From an uncultured Alphaproteobacteria bacterium (lineage in GTDB: Bacteria; Pseudomonadota; Alphaproteobacteria; Rs-D84): a DNA stretch of 64,000 nucleotides. The translations under genes were made by a program, and so were the position numbers. The notes beneath the pieces are model-generated. The model saw only the letters and a program-made list of their open reading frames with translations, was not told where the DNA came from and ran no database searches. Where the stretch lies: positions 62,001 to 126,000 of the forward strand of contig CALXMS010000002.1 of NCBI GenBank assembly GCA_944389535.1. Reading direction: 5' to 3'. Below, piece after piece: positions 31,493 to 40,939 of this stretch; the first letter of the stretch is position 1, and the number at the start of each line of letters is the position of its first letter.

Positions 31493-33287
31493 AACCAACT
31501 AATTTATGCCATAGGCTAGATTTCTTTGCTGGTACTTTCTTGCGACGACGATGCGGTGCGTTCATCGTTGTTTTCTTTGCCTCGATGTGCTGTGCGTTTT
31601 TCTTTTTCGCATCAGTAGAAGGCTCATACGCTGACAATAATTCTTCCGTCTTATTTTGTTCCGGTGCCACACGTTGGATTGAATATTGATCGATATTCAT
31701 CAAGCTGTCGTCACCAACAATTACGATTTCTGTTTCAAATTCATTTTCCATTGCCGCCAATTCCGCACGTTTATGATTTAACAAATAAATCGCAACGTCC
31801 GTCGGAACCGTCATGATTATCTTTTGAGCGGTCTTTGCCAACAGTTTTTCTTGCAGATGACGGAACAAGATTATTGCCGCAGTCTGGATGCTTGGCACAA
31901 CGCCAGCCCCCATACAATGCGGACATTGTACATATGAAGATTCCATGAAACTGCTACGCAGGCGCTGACGAGACAGCATCAAAACGCCAAAGTTATTAAT
32001 TTTTGCAACTTGTGTGCGTGCGCGGTCGCGCTTCATAACTTCGCGCATTTTGGCTTCTAATTTGCGGTTGTTTTTTTCTTCTTCCATGTCAATGAAGTCA
32101 ATAGCAATAATACCCGCTAAGTCACGTAAGCGTAATTGTAAAGCAATTTCTTCTGCCGCTTCTAAATTAGTATTTAATGCTGTCAGTTCAATATCTTTTT
32201 CTTTAATTGCACGCGAAGAGTTTACGTCAATAGTTACCATTGCTTCTGTCTGATTGATTACCAAAGAACCACCAGACGGTAATTGTACGTATGGACCATG
32301 TAACCCTTCAAGTTGCTTTTCAACGCCGGCTTTTACCATTAACGGTACTGCAGGGTCTTTATATAGTACCAATTGTTTACGCGGTGCTTTACCATACATT
32401 TGTTGAAAATACTGTTTGGCGGCATCATAGGCTTCTTCACCTTGAACGACTAATACATCTTCTTTATCTGATAAGAAGTCACGTACAACGCGACGTAACA
32501 GCGAGTCTTCAGTATGAATCGTAACTGGTGCGACAGATTCCAAAGTTGTTTTGCGAATTTCGTTCCACAGGTTTACTAAGTAATCATAGTCGTTTGCTAT
32601 GGATGAAGCATCCGCTCCAAACGCGGCAGTACGCAGGACAACCGTCATTCCTTTTGGAATCTTTAGATTATGAAGAATTTCACGTAAACGTGCGCGTTCT
32701 GCTTTATCAGAAATTTTTTTCGAAATCCCGTAACTATTGCGTTTGCGAGAATTCGGCATCAAGACCGCGAACCGACCCGCAAGAGACAGATAGGTGGTCA
32801 TTGACGCGCCTTTCTGACCGCGTTCTTCTTTTACGCCTTGAACCAATAAGATTTGTTTTGGTTTAATAACGTCTTGAATTTTGAACTCGTGCGAGCGCTT
32901 GATAAGTTCTTTATTATCCTCACCGGCACTGTGGTCGTCGTATTCTGCGACTTCATCGTTTTCATCATCTGGGTCGTCATCGTCATCAACGATGTTGGCG
33001 TGCGCCAATTCTAGCAATTTTTTCTTCTGTTCGGGGGTTACCTGATAATAGTCAGGATGAATTTCTGAAAAAGGCAGGAAACCGTTTTTACCGGAACCAT
33101 AATCAACGAATGCCGCCTGCAAGGAAGGTTCGACGCGAATAACTTTTGCCAGATAAATGTTCCCTTTTATCTGGGGTTTTGTGGTTGTTTCAACGTCAAA
33201 ATCAGAAACTCGGTTGGTGGCAGAATCTACCACAACCACACGGGTTTCTTCCGGGTGGACTGCGTCCACATAAATCTTCTTTGACAT
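31491..33287 (-). CDS. rne: Ribonuclease E/G
   Basis: 598 residues. S1 RNA-binding domain (FVDYGSGKNGFLPFSEIHPDYY, about 50-70) split by an acidic insert, then the catalytic core with MVTIDVNSSRAIKEKD and LAGIIAIDFIDMEE (metal-binding Asp residues) and the zinc link CPHCMGAG. It lacks the long C-terminal degradosome scaffold of E. coli RNase E; a basic tail (RRRKKVPAKKS) remains. It initiates mRNA decay and processes rRNA and tRNA. Its acidic insert (DDDDPDDENDEVAEYDDHS) is notable but common in alphaproteobacteria. Confidence 0.93.
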   Translation of the reverse strand: MSKKIYVDAVHPEETRVVVVDSATNRVSDFDVETTTKPQIKGNIYLAKVIRVEPSLQAAFVDYGSGKNGFLPFSEIHPDYYQVTPEQKKKLLELAHANIVDDDDDPDDENDEVAEYDDHSAGEDNKELIKRSHEFKIQDVIKPKQILLVQGVKEERGQKGASMTTYLSLAGRFAVLMPNSRKRNSYGISKKISDKAERARLREILHNLKIPKGMTVVLRTAAFGADASSIANDYDYLVNLWNEIRKTTLESVAPVTIHTEDSLLRRVVRDFLSDKEDVLVVQGEEAYDAAKQYFQQMYGKAPRKQLVLYKDPAVPLMVKAGVEKQLEGLHGPYVQLPSGGSLVINQTEAMVTIDVNSSRAIKEKDIELTALNTNLEAAEEIALQLRLRDLAGIIAIDFIDMEEEKNNRKLEAKMREVMKRDRARTQVAKINNFGVLMLSRQRLRSSFMESSYVQCPHCMGAGVVPSIQTAAIILFRHLQEKLLAKTAQKIIMTVPTDVAIYLLNHKRAELAAMENEFETEIVIVGDDSLMNIDQYSIQRVAPEQNKTEELLSAYEPSTDAKKKNAQHIEAKKTTMNAPHRRRKKVPAKKSSLWHKLVG

Positions 33288-33492
33288 TTAGTAATCCTTT
33301 TATGTTGTATGCGTATGGAATGGAAATAATCCGTCCCTGTGGGGCGTCCAAGCCCATGCCAAGAGAGTGCGCAACGATGACAAACAGCGCGTATCGAATT
33401 AAAAAGAGTAGTGATAAAACAAACACTTATATCAACCCCATTTCATACGTTAAACATCAGCATAACATGTCATGAGGCGGCAAGCAAGGTAT

Positions 33493-34515
33493 TTATTTTT
33501 GCCGGCGTTTTATACTTTTTATTTTCGCTGGAATTTGCGGTATTTTTTCTTTTGCTTCGGCCAACCAACGTTTCATACGTGTCCGTAACCAGTTTTCATA
33601 AATGAAAAATAATCCCCCAGCACCAATAAGTGGCAGAAGATAATATATAATTCTATACGCTAACAAAGCACCGAATATATCTGCTTTGTCTACGCCATCT
33701 GGCAAAGCTAATAAAAAGATAGTTTCAAATACTCCTATACCGCCTGGAACTTGACTAAATATACCTGTAGTTTGCGCAATGACGAACAAACCTATGTATG
33801 TTCCAAACGGAATTTGGACGAAAGGTAATAAGCAACAATACAAGACTAAACCAGCTAGAACACTGTCTGCGGCCCCCAGCAACATTTGTAACAAAGCTGT
33901 TTTAGTTGTTGGAACTTGGAATTTTAAATTACCAATTTTTATACTTCTTTTTTGAAAGAATAAAGTGGTTGCAAAATAAGCCAATACCGCAGCGGTACAT
34001 ATTACGAATAAAGTATTGATACCAAGGCTGGCCCCCACAGATTTGTCCAGTAAAGAAGAAGGAACCAGAAAATACCCAAGAATTAAAATTGCCGAACAGC
34101 CTAAGAAAAACGTGAAACCGGAAAAAGTAAGCATTTTGACTATATCGCCACCACTGATACGCCAACGGGTATAAAGTCTATATCGTATGGCGCCACCGCT
34201 GACTACGGCATGACCGGCATTATTGCTTATTGCAAACCCCAGTATACCTGCCAGCATCCATTTCCACCAAGAAACACTGCCGCCAACGTACCTTAACGCC
34301 AGAAAGTCATAAAGTGATAAGGTTAAATATCCAGCGGCACAAGCTATACATGCCATGATTAAGTTTATCCAAGGTATTGCCAGCAGTGCCTGAATAATAT
34401 CATATATGCTATAATCGCGTAATTGCCACCACAGCATGAACGCCGCCAGAATGAAGAAAAATATGCCTGAATAACTTATTAATTTTTTAAACAGACGTTT
34501 TGTCTTTGCTGACAT
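33493..34515 (-). CDS. Multi-pass membrane protein, UPF0104/lysylphosphatidylglycerol synthase-like
   Basis: 340 residues from the ATG at 34515 (AAAAGGA upstream). About eight membrane helices with FAISNNAGHAVVSGGAIRYRLY and QVPGGIGVFETIFLL, features of the UPF0104 (MprF flippase-like) family. MprF flips aminoacyl-lipids; the role of stand-alone relatives is mostly unknown. Single gene, divergent from rph. Confidence 0.83.
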   Translation of the reverse strand: MSAKTKRLFKKLISYSGIFFFILAAFMLWWQLRDYSIYDIIQALLAIPWINLIMACIACAAGYLTLSLYDFLALRYVGGSVSWWKWMLAGILGFAISNNAGHAVVSGGAIRYRLYTRWRISGGDIVKMLTFSGFTFFLGCSAILILGYFLVPSSLLDKSVGASLGINTLFVICTAAVLAYFATTLFFQKRSIKIGNLKFQVPTTKTALLQMLLGAADSVLAGLVLYCCLLPFVQIPFGTYIGLFVIAQTTGIFSQVPGGIGVFETIFLLALPDGVDKADIFGALLAYRIIYYLLPLIGAGGLFFIYENWLRTRMKRWLAEAKEKIPQIPAKIKSIKRRQK

Positions 34516-34578
34516 AAAAATCCTTTTGCAACTTTGCAGGGTACAATTATATATGTAAAAAATCAAATGTAAAAAGCA

Positions 34579-34606
34579 TTGCAATCCTAAACCGTTATTA
34601 TATAGT
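34579..34606 (+). promoter_or_regulatory. Candidate rph promoter
   Basis: TTGCAA (34579-34584), 16 bases, TATAGT (34601-34606), 32 bases before the rph ATG. Confidence 0.55.
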
Positions 34607-34637
34607 AATGCATAAACGTATAAAAGGGTAAATTAAT

Positions 34638-35354
34638 ATGATGCGACCGTCATTGCGTAAAAGCGAGCAAATGAGACCTGTTTCAATGGAAACAGGTGTA
34701 AATAAATGGGCCGAAGGATCTTGTTTAATAAAAATGGGTGGTACACAGGTTTTATGTACTGCATCAGTTGATTTGAATCAACCATTATGGAAAAGGTTAC
34801 AAAATAAAACAGGTGGCTGGGTAACCGCCGAATATTCTATGTTACCGCGCGCCAATAGCGCTCGTAAAGGTCGCGATACACTAATGAAAGATCATCGCAG
34901 CGCAGAAATATCAAGGTTGATAGGCAGGGCGTTTCGTAGTGTTGTTGATATGGAAAAGTTGGGCCGTCATACTATAACAATAGACTGTGACGTCATTCAG
35001 GGTGACGGTGGTACCAGGTGTGCATCTATTACAGGTGGATATGTTGCATTGGTATTGGCAATACGCTGGTTGATAGAGCATGGGCGTATTAAAGAAAATC
35101 CAATACAGGATTATGTTGCCGCAGTTTCAGCTGGGCTTTGGAACGGGGAATTAATTCTTGATTTAGATTATGAAGAAGATTGTGTTGCCGAATTGGATTC
35201 TAACTTTGTGGTTGCTGGAGAGGGTAAGTTCATAGAAATACAGGCTACGGGGGAACAGCACCCGTTTGATAAGGAACAGCTTAATGAATTAATGGAAATG
35301 GCATCAGAAGGATGTAAAAAGTTAATTGATTTACAAAAACAGGTTTTAGACTAA
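34638..35354 (+). CDS. rph: Ribonuclease PH
   Basis: 238 residues. RPSLRKSEQMRPVSMETGVNKWAEGS, then AEYSMLPRAN and the phosphate-binding ITIDCDVIQGDGGTR, the hallmarks of RNase PH, which trims tRNA 3' ends with phosphate. Full length. Followed by its own terminator. Confidence 0.97.
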   Translation: MMRPSLRKSEQMRPVSMETGVNKWAEGSCLIKMGGTQVLCTASVDLNQPLWKRLQNKTGGWVTAEYSMLPRANSARKGRDTLMKDHRSAEISRLIGRAFRSVVDMEKLGRHTITIDCDVIQGDGGTRCASITGGYVALVLAIRWLIEHGRIKENPIQDYVAAVSAGLWNGELILDLDYEEDCVAELDSNFVVAGEGKFIEIQATGEQHPFDKEQLNELMEMASEGCKKLIDLQKQVLD

Positions 35355-35359
35355 TTATA

Positions 35360-35386
35360 AATGTCGCTATAATGGCGACATTTTTA
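35360..35386 (+). terminator. rph terminator
   Basis: ATGTCGC and GCGACAT stem followed by TTTTTATT. Confidence 0.8.
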
Positions 35387-35426
35387 TTATTGATAAATTG
35401 TAATGTTTTGACTACTTTTATAGTAT

Positions 35427-37481
35427 ATGAAGAAAGAATTATTCGATTTTTTAAATACAGATTTACAATTCATTAAAGGTGTCGGTCCAGTTCTTGCTTC
35501 GCGCTTTGAAGATGTGCTTGGTGGGCGGCGCGTGTTGGACTTTATGTTGCATATACCAGCATACATTAGGGCACGCGGCATAACTGAAAATGTAGCAACG
35601 GTTGAGCAGGGGGATATAATAACTATTCCTTTGTTAGTAAAGTCTCATAAACCAGGTGGAACGTTTCGTGGACGTAGACGCCCGACTCAAATCATGTGCA
35701 GTGATAAAATGGGTAATAGTGTTGTAATTCAGTTCTTTAATGTTAATTTCTTGGATTATTGGTTAAAAAAACTACCGGTTGGTCAGTGGCGTATGGTCAG
35801 CGGTAAATTGGAACGCGGTTCTCGCCCTACAATAAATCATCCTGATTTTATTGAAGAAATGCGGAACGCAGACAAAATTCCGTCTATTCAGGCGATTTAT
35901 CCTGCTGGTGAAGGTTTGACGCAAAAAGTTTTCGCAAATGTAAGAGACCAGATTTTTAATATTTTACCAGAAAAGATTTCAGATGAAACAGATTTAAATG
36001 CGTGCGAATTTTTTGACGCTTTAAGGCATGTTCATTATCCCGAGTCCGCAGATGATTTATCTGCAAACTCAACATATATGGTAAAGCTTGCATATTGGGA
36101 ATTATTAGCGCATCAGTCCGCAATTGTAATCAGTCGGCGTAATCGTAAGGATGTTCGTAATCGTCGCGTTGTGCGTCCAAAAAAGTACGATTTGTTAGAA
36201 AAGTTTTATGCCGTATTACCTTTTTCTATGACAGGGGCGCAAACGCGAACCATAAATGAAATATTTGCAGATTTGTCAAAAGAAGTTCCAATGATGCGTC
36301 TTGTTCAAGGTGACGTCGGCAGCGGTAAGACCATAGTTGCTTTGGCGGCTGCGGTTAAGATGGCTGAATCTGGTGCTCAGACGGCGCTTTTGGCACCGAC
36401 AGACACTTTGGCGCAGCAACATTATGCTAAGCTGAAACCTATATGCGATAAAATCGGGATTTTTTGCGATATTATAACCGGGCGAGATAAAGGTGCGGCG
36501 CGTAAAGAAAAGTTAATATCTTTACGTTCTGGGCGAACTAAAATAGTTGTCGGTACTCATGCGTTATTTTCCGAAGATGTTGAATATAAAGATTTAGGTT
36601 TGGTAATTGTTGATGAACAACATCGCTTTGGGGTGTCTCAGCGTGAAGCGTTAAGGGCAAAAGGTAATAACCCGGATTTATTGGCTTTATCTGCAACACC
36701 GATTCCACGAACTTTATCTATGACCATATACGGTGATATGGATGTATCTATTATAAATGAAAAACCAGCAGGGCGTTTACCGATAAAAACGACAAAATTG
36801 CCTGTTTTACGTGTAAATGAATTAATTTCTAGGTTAAAAGTACAGATAGAAAACGGTGCAAAAATTTTTTGGGTCTGCCCATTAGTTGAAGATTCCGAAA
36901 CGTCAGATTTAACGGCTGTTCAGTCACGTTATGAATATTTAAAAAGTTTTTTCCCGCACGTAGGTCTTGTTCACGGTCAGATGGATAAAAAGCAGCGGGA
37001 TAAGGTTATGGCAGAATTTGCGGATGATAATTCTGATATGAAAATATTGGTTGCCACAACTGTTATAGAGGTTGGTATCGACGTCCCCCGTGCAACGATA
37101 ATAGTAATTGAAAATGCAGAGCGCTTTGGTTTGGCGGCGTTGCATCAGCTGCGTGGTCGTGTAGGGCGCGGAAGTTTGCAGTCTTACTGTATATTATTAT
37201 ATGGTAATAATATCAGCGAAGATGGTTTGAAACGTTTAGATGTTTTAACGCAGACAGACGACGGTTTCGTTATCGCAGAACAAGATTTAATTATGCGCGG
37301 CACAGGCGAACTGCTTGGTACTCGTCAAAGCGGTTGGATAAATTACCATTTCGTTGATTACGCACATCATCGGGATTTATTCAAATTGGCTGCCAATGCT
37401 GCACGTGATAATGTGGAAATAGATGGTTGGACGCGTGATCTTATGTTCTTATTTGATCGTGGGGTGGTAATCAGTGCGTAA
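35427..37481 (+). CDS. recG: ATP-dependent DNA helicase RecG
   Basis: 684 residues. The wedge domain (about 60-160) is followed by helicase motifs: VQGDVGSGKTIVAL (Walker A), VDEQHRFGV (DExH), LSATPIPRTL, ATTVIEVGIDVPRA and HQLRGRVGRG. It reverses stalled replication forks. Normal length. Its stop overlaps the GTG of the M48 protease gene by 8 bp. Confidence 0.97.
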   Translation: MKKELFDFLNTDLQFIKGVGPVLASRFEDVLGGRRVLDFMLHIPAYIRARGITENVATVEQGDIITIPLLVKSHKPGGTFRGRRRPTQIMCSDKMGNSVVIQFFNVNFLDYWLKKLPVGQWRMVSGKLERGSRPTINHPDFIEEMRNADKIPSIQAIYPAGEGLTQKVFANVRDQIFNILPEKISDETDLNACEFFDALRHVHYPESADDLSANSTYMVKLAYWELLAHQSAIVISRRNRKDVRNRRVVRPKKYDLLEKFYAVLPFSMTGAQTRTINEIFADLSKEVPMMRLVQGDVGSGKTIVALAAAVKMAESGAQTALLAPTDTLAQQHYAKLKPICDKIGIFCDIITGRDKGAARKEKLISLRSGRTKIVVGTHALFSEDVEYKDLGLVIVDEQHRFGVSQREALRAKGNNPDLLALSATPIPRTLSMTIYGDMDVSIINEKPAGRLPIKTTKLPVLRVNELISRLKVQIENGAKIFWVCPLVEDSETSDLTAVQSRYEYLKSFFPHVGLVHGQMDKKQRDKVMAEFADDNSDMKILVATTVIEVGIDVPRATIIVIENAERFGLAALHQLRGRVGRGSLQSYCILLYGNNISEDGLKRLDVLTQTDDGFVIAEQDLIMRGTGELLGTRQSGWINYHFVDYAHHRDLFKLAANAARDNVEIDGWTRDLMFLFDRGVVISA

Positions 37482-38769
37482 AGTAATTGTATTTTTATCG
37501 TGTTTCTTTTTTGCGCTTTCTTCACAGGCGGCGTCACTTATTAACGACACAGAAACTGAGCGAGTTATTACAGAACTAATCACACCTTTAGGAAAGGCCG
37601 CTGACATTCCAGATGGTCGGCTGCGCGTACATATAATAAATGATAATGATTTTAATGCATTTGTTATGGGTGGGGAAGACGTATACGTTTATACGGGATT
37701 GTTAAAGCAGATAAAATCTCCGGATGCGTTACAGGCAGTAATAGCGCATGAACTAGGACATACTATTGGCGGACATATGGCGCAGATGGCGGATCGTATG
37801 AATGCGGAATTTAAGCGTACAATGTTAATACAGGCATTAGGTATAGGTCTTATGGCGCTTGGTGGTGATCCTTCGATGGGGGCAGGTGTATTGGCCGGTT
37901 CCAGTGGAATTGCGCAACAGTCCATGTTGGCTTTTACGCGTGATGAAGAACGTATAGCAGACGACATGGGCGTCAAATTAATGATGAAAGCGCAATTGGA
38001 ACCAAATGGTTTTATAGAAGTTCTTGAACAAATGGAACATATGACAGGGGCATTAGAAACGCGTATAAACCCCAATAGAATAAACCATCCTTTGACGGCA
38101 GAACGTTTAAATAATGTGCGTGCTAAAATCGAGGAAATAAAGTCTGGTTATAAACCTATTAATGCCCCAACTGATGCGCAACGCGCAGAATACGAGTTGG
38201 TTCGCGCAAAATTAATAGGGTACTTAGATAGTGCTGATAACGTTGCCACAACATATCCTAATACAGATAAATCTGACGGTGCGTTATATGCGCGGGCAAT
38301 TGCACGTATGCAAAATGGTAATCTTGATGATGCGCGTGTCGGAGTAATGACTCTTATATCGCGTGATCCCGATAATCCCTATTTTTATGAATTGTTAGGG
38401 GATATAGAATATCAATTGGGACATTATGATGACAGTATAGATGCTTATGAACAAAGTTTAAAGGTTATAAAAGGTGCGGCACCCCAAATAGAAACTGCGC
38501 TGGCATTGGTATTAACTGAACGGGATAAGACAGGTGATAAAGAACGGGCTATAGAATTATGTAAGCGCTCGTTATTATCGCAGCCGGCACCGCTTACTTA
38601 TTGGGTGTTAGCGCGTGCATATGAGGACGGGCGTGCTGATTGGGCTCGTGCAGAATATTATCATTTAATTGGTAAAGATGCCATGGCGAAAGATTATGCT
38701 AAACGCGCTCAGAAATCTTTAAAGTCTGGTACGCCGGAATATATCAAAGCCGGAGAACTATTAAAATAA
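37474..38769 (+). CDS. M48 metalloprotease with TPR repeats, BepA-like
   Basis: 431 residues starting at a GTG overlapping recG. Signal peptide ending SSQAA, protease domain with the zinc site HELGHTIGGH (about residue 91) and EERIADDMGVKLM third ligand, then a helical repeat region (about 245-431). This is the BepA/YfgC type, which degrades or assists stalled LptD and other barrels at the BAM complex. Length somewhat under E. coli BepA (487). Confidence 0.9.
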   Translation: MRKVIVFLSCFFFALSSQAASLINDTETERVITELITPLGKAADIPDGRLRVHIINDNDFNAFVMGGEDVYVYTGLLKQIKSPDALQAVIAHELGHTIGGHMAQMADRMNAEFKRTMLIQALGIGLMALGGDPSMGAGVLAGSSGIAQQSMLAFTRDEERIADDMGVKLMMKAQLEPNGFIEVLEQMEHMTGALETRINPNRINHPLTAERLNNVRAKIEEIKSGYKPINAPTDAQRAEYELVRAKLIGYLDSADNVATTYPNTDKSDGALYARAIARMQNGNLDDARVGVMTLISRDPDNPYFYELLGDIEYQLGHYDDSIDAYEQSLKVIKGAAPQIETALALVLTERDKTGDKERAIELCKRSLLSQPAPLTYWVLARAYEDGRADWARAEYYHLIGKDAMAKDYAKRAQKSLKSGTPEYIKAGELLK

Positions 38770-38795
38770 AAAACCGCCATACAGGCGGTTCTTTA
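38765..38795. terminator. Bidirectional terminator between M48 protease and ackA
   Basis: AACCGCC-ATACA-GGCGGTT stem with flanking A and T runs. Confidence 0.85.
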
Positions 38796-40034
38796 TTTTG
38801 TAAAAGAATAATCCATTTCTAAATGGTTTGGATTATAAGTACCATTCATTATTGCGATTGTATCTTCAACTATTACCAGTTCTTCGTTCGTTGCAATCAT
38901 AAAGATTTTAACGCGACTGTCTGGTGTGGAAATTTCTGCTTCATCGACGCCTTTGCGTGCCAATGCAGCAGCATTCTTTTCTTTATCTAATTTTATGCCT
39001 AGTTCTTCTAAACCGTCACAGAACTTTTCACGCAGATAATCATCGTTTTCACCGACCCCTGCTGTGAATACTATTGCATCTGTGTGGCCCAGCTCCGCCA
39101 TATAAGCGCCTATATACTTCTTTACGTTATGGGCTTCTGTGTCTATGGCCAAACGACATTTATCGTTTGTTTCGCGGTTAGATTCAACATCGCGACGGTC
39201 GACAAAGCATTCCGTCAATCCAATCAGTCCGGAATCTTTGTTTAAGTGTTTCTGCATTTGTTCCGGTGTCAAGTTTAAACGTTCCATAACGTATAAGATT
39301 ACCCCTGGGTCTACGTCACCAGGTCGCGTACCCATGGTTAAACCTGATAAAGGGGTCATACCTAAAGATGTGTCAACGGATACCCCGTTTCTGATTGCAG
39401 TTGCCGACGCACCAGAGCCGATATGTAAAGTTATTAAGTTGCATTTGTCTGCTGGTTTCCCTAATAACTTTGCTGCGCGCTTAGATACATATAAATGTGA
39501 CGTTCCATGGAATCCGTATCTGCGAACGCCCAGTTCTGTGTACCAAGCACTTGGCACTGCATAGCGATACGCATAATCTGGCATAGTCTGATGAAACGCC
39601 GTATCAAACACGGCAACCTGCGTTGCGTTTGGTAATAACTGTTTTGCCGTAACGATGCCAAGTAGTGCGGCAGGATTGTGTAAAGGGGCAATGGATGACA
39701 ATTCTTCGATAGTTTTTATTACGTCGTCTGTTATTTCTACAGAAGATGCAAATTTGTCGCCGCCCATTACAACACGATGGCCCACGCCTTTTATTTCGTT
39801 CATGTCTATTGAGGCTTCGCGTAACATAAATAAAACTACGTTCAAAGCTTCGTTATGATTTTTCATTTCTGTATCTTTACGTTGCTTTGTCCCGTCCGGG
39901 TATTTTTGTGTAATGAAAGAATCCGGTAAACCGATTTTTTCAACGTTACCGCCAACAACGGCTTTTTTAGAATCTGCGTCAAAGACTTGATATTTAAGTG
40001 ACGAAGAACCACAGTTTAAAGCAAGTATATACAT
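38793..40034 (-). CDS. ackA: Acetate kinase
   Basis: 413 residues from the ATG at 40034. LALNCGSSSLKYQVFD opens the ASKHA kinase fold, followed by GFHGTSHLYVSKRAA, LITLHIGSGASATAIRNG and MGTRPGDVDPG, the acetokinase signatures. It interconverts acetate and acetyl phosphate with ATP. The usual partner pta is not next to it. The region before the ATG is open in frame but without a ribosome site. Confidence 0.96.
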   Translation of the reverse strand: MYILALNCGSSSLKYQVFDADSKKAVVGGNVEKIGLPDSFITQKYPDGTKQRKDTEMKNHNEALNVVLFMLREASIDMNEIKGVGHRVVMGGDKFASSVEITDDVIKTIEELSSIAPLHNPAALLGIVTAKQLLPNATQVAVFDTAFHQTMPDYAYRYAVPSAWYTELGVRRYGFHGTSHLYVSKRAAKLLGKPADKCNLITLHIGSGASATAIRNGVSVDTSLGMTPLSGLTMGTRPGDVDPGVILYVMERLNLTPEQMQKHLNKDSGLIGLTECFVDRRDVESNRETNDKCRLAIDTEAHNVKKYIGAYMAELGHTDAIVFTAGVGENDDYLREKFCDGLEELGIKLDKEKNAAALARKGVDEAEISTPDSRVKIFMIATNEELVIVEDTIAIMNGTYNPNHLEMDYSFTK

Positions 40035-40107
40035 ATTATCCCCTTTGTTTATGGGGCACAGCATATCACAGGATTCTAAGCGTTTCAACAGTAAAAGTAA
40101 CGATTAA

Positions 40108-40797
40108 TTATTGAGGTTGGGCTTTTTTCTGATTAGCAGAGTCAATTTCTGCTGCCCCAAGTAATTGTTGAAAATGCATTGCGGCAAAAGCATCAGAATC
40201 CAGCCATTCTATGATTTTTCCTATAAGATTTATTAAGTATTTCGCTGCAATTCGTCTATTACGTCGAAATTTATATTCGTTTATTAACAAAGATAATTCT
40301 CGCATAAGCCCAGTTAATAATTGAATTTGAGCGTCAGTTAAAGCATCTGTTTGTGTGCTGTTATATATTAAAGAATCCAGCTCATTATAATAAATTCGTA
40401 AATCTTTAATTTGAGCCGGCGTTATTTTAAATTTTTTTATAATGCGAGACACACTTATATCTCCCATTTTATTAAGAGATACGAAGGTAAGGTTTTGTCT
40501 TATGCCTAATATTTGCCTAATAATAATAATCATGTTTAACAGGATGACATTTAATTTATCTGTCATATGATTTGCCATTGTTTTATTTAGTCTTCTGGAT
40601 ACTAAATAATTAGAATAATCATAAAGTATGAATACTAAAGGTATAGCTAACAGCGAAGCGGCAATGTTTGTTACTAGTCCGGCTAAGTCTGGGTCATGGA
40701 CGTTATTTTTGGTCAGTTTAAATAGTACCGCGCCACCAATGATGGATAAAATGTACGGTATCATTTTTAAGAAAAAATTACGTAAATTTATCGCCAT
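40108..40797 (-). CDS. Hypothetical membrane protein
   Basis: 229 residues: two membrane helices (ILSIIGGAVLFKL and LAGLVTNIAASLLAIPLVFILY), then a basic helical cytoplasmic domain of about 160 residues. No family recognised; the arrangement resembles bacterial membrane sensors or small anchor proteins. Its promoter faces away from the large unknown gene downstream. Confidence 0.7.
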   Translation of the reverse strand: MAINLRNFFLKMIPYILSIIGGAVLFKLTKNNVHDPDLAGLVTNIAASLLAIPLVFILYDYSNYLVSRRLNKTMANHMTDKLNVILLNMIIIIRQILGIRQNLTFVSLNKMGDISVSRIIKKFKITPAQIKDLRIYYNELDSLIYNSTQTDALTDAQIQLLTGLMRELSLLINEYKFRRNRRIAAKYLINLIGKIIEWLDSDAFAAMHFQQLLGAAEIDSANQKKAQPQ

Positions 40798-40886
40798 ACA
40801 AATATGTTATATTAAACGCGCCATAAAAATACATAGGAACGTGTGCCTTTGTGAGTTTTACAGGTATCGGTAGACATGACAAAATA

Positions 40887-40915
40887 TTGAAATTTCGTGA
40901 AAAAAGTATTATAAT
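40887..40915 (+). promoter_or_regulatory. Near-consensus promoter of the large unknown gene
   Basis: TTGAAA (40887-40892), 17 bases, TATAAT (40910-40915). The start would be about 40922, which rules out the ATG at 40919 as the translation start. Confidence 0.75.
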
Positions 40916-40939
40916 CTGATGAGAAATATAGGTGTTGAT

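Noticed and set aside
40919-40939. ATG at 40919 as start of the large unknown protein
   Set aside because: It falls at the predicted transcription start; ATG at 40940 has an AGGTG site.
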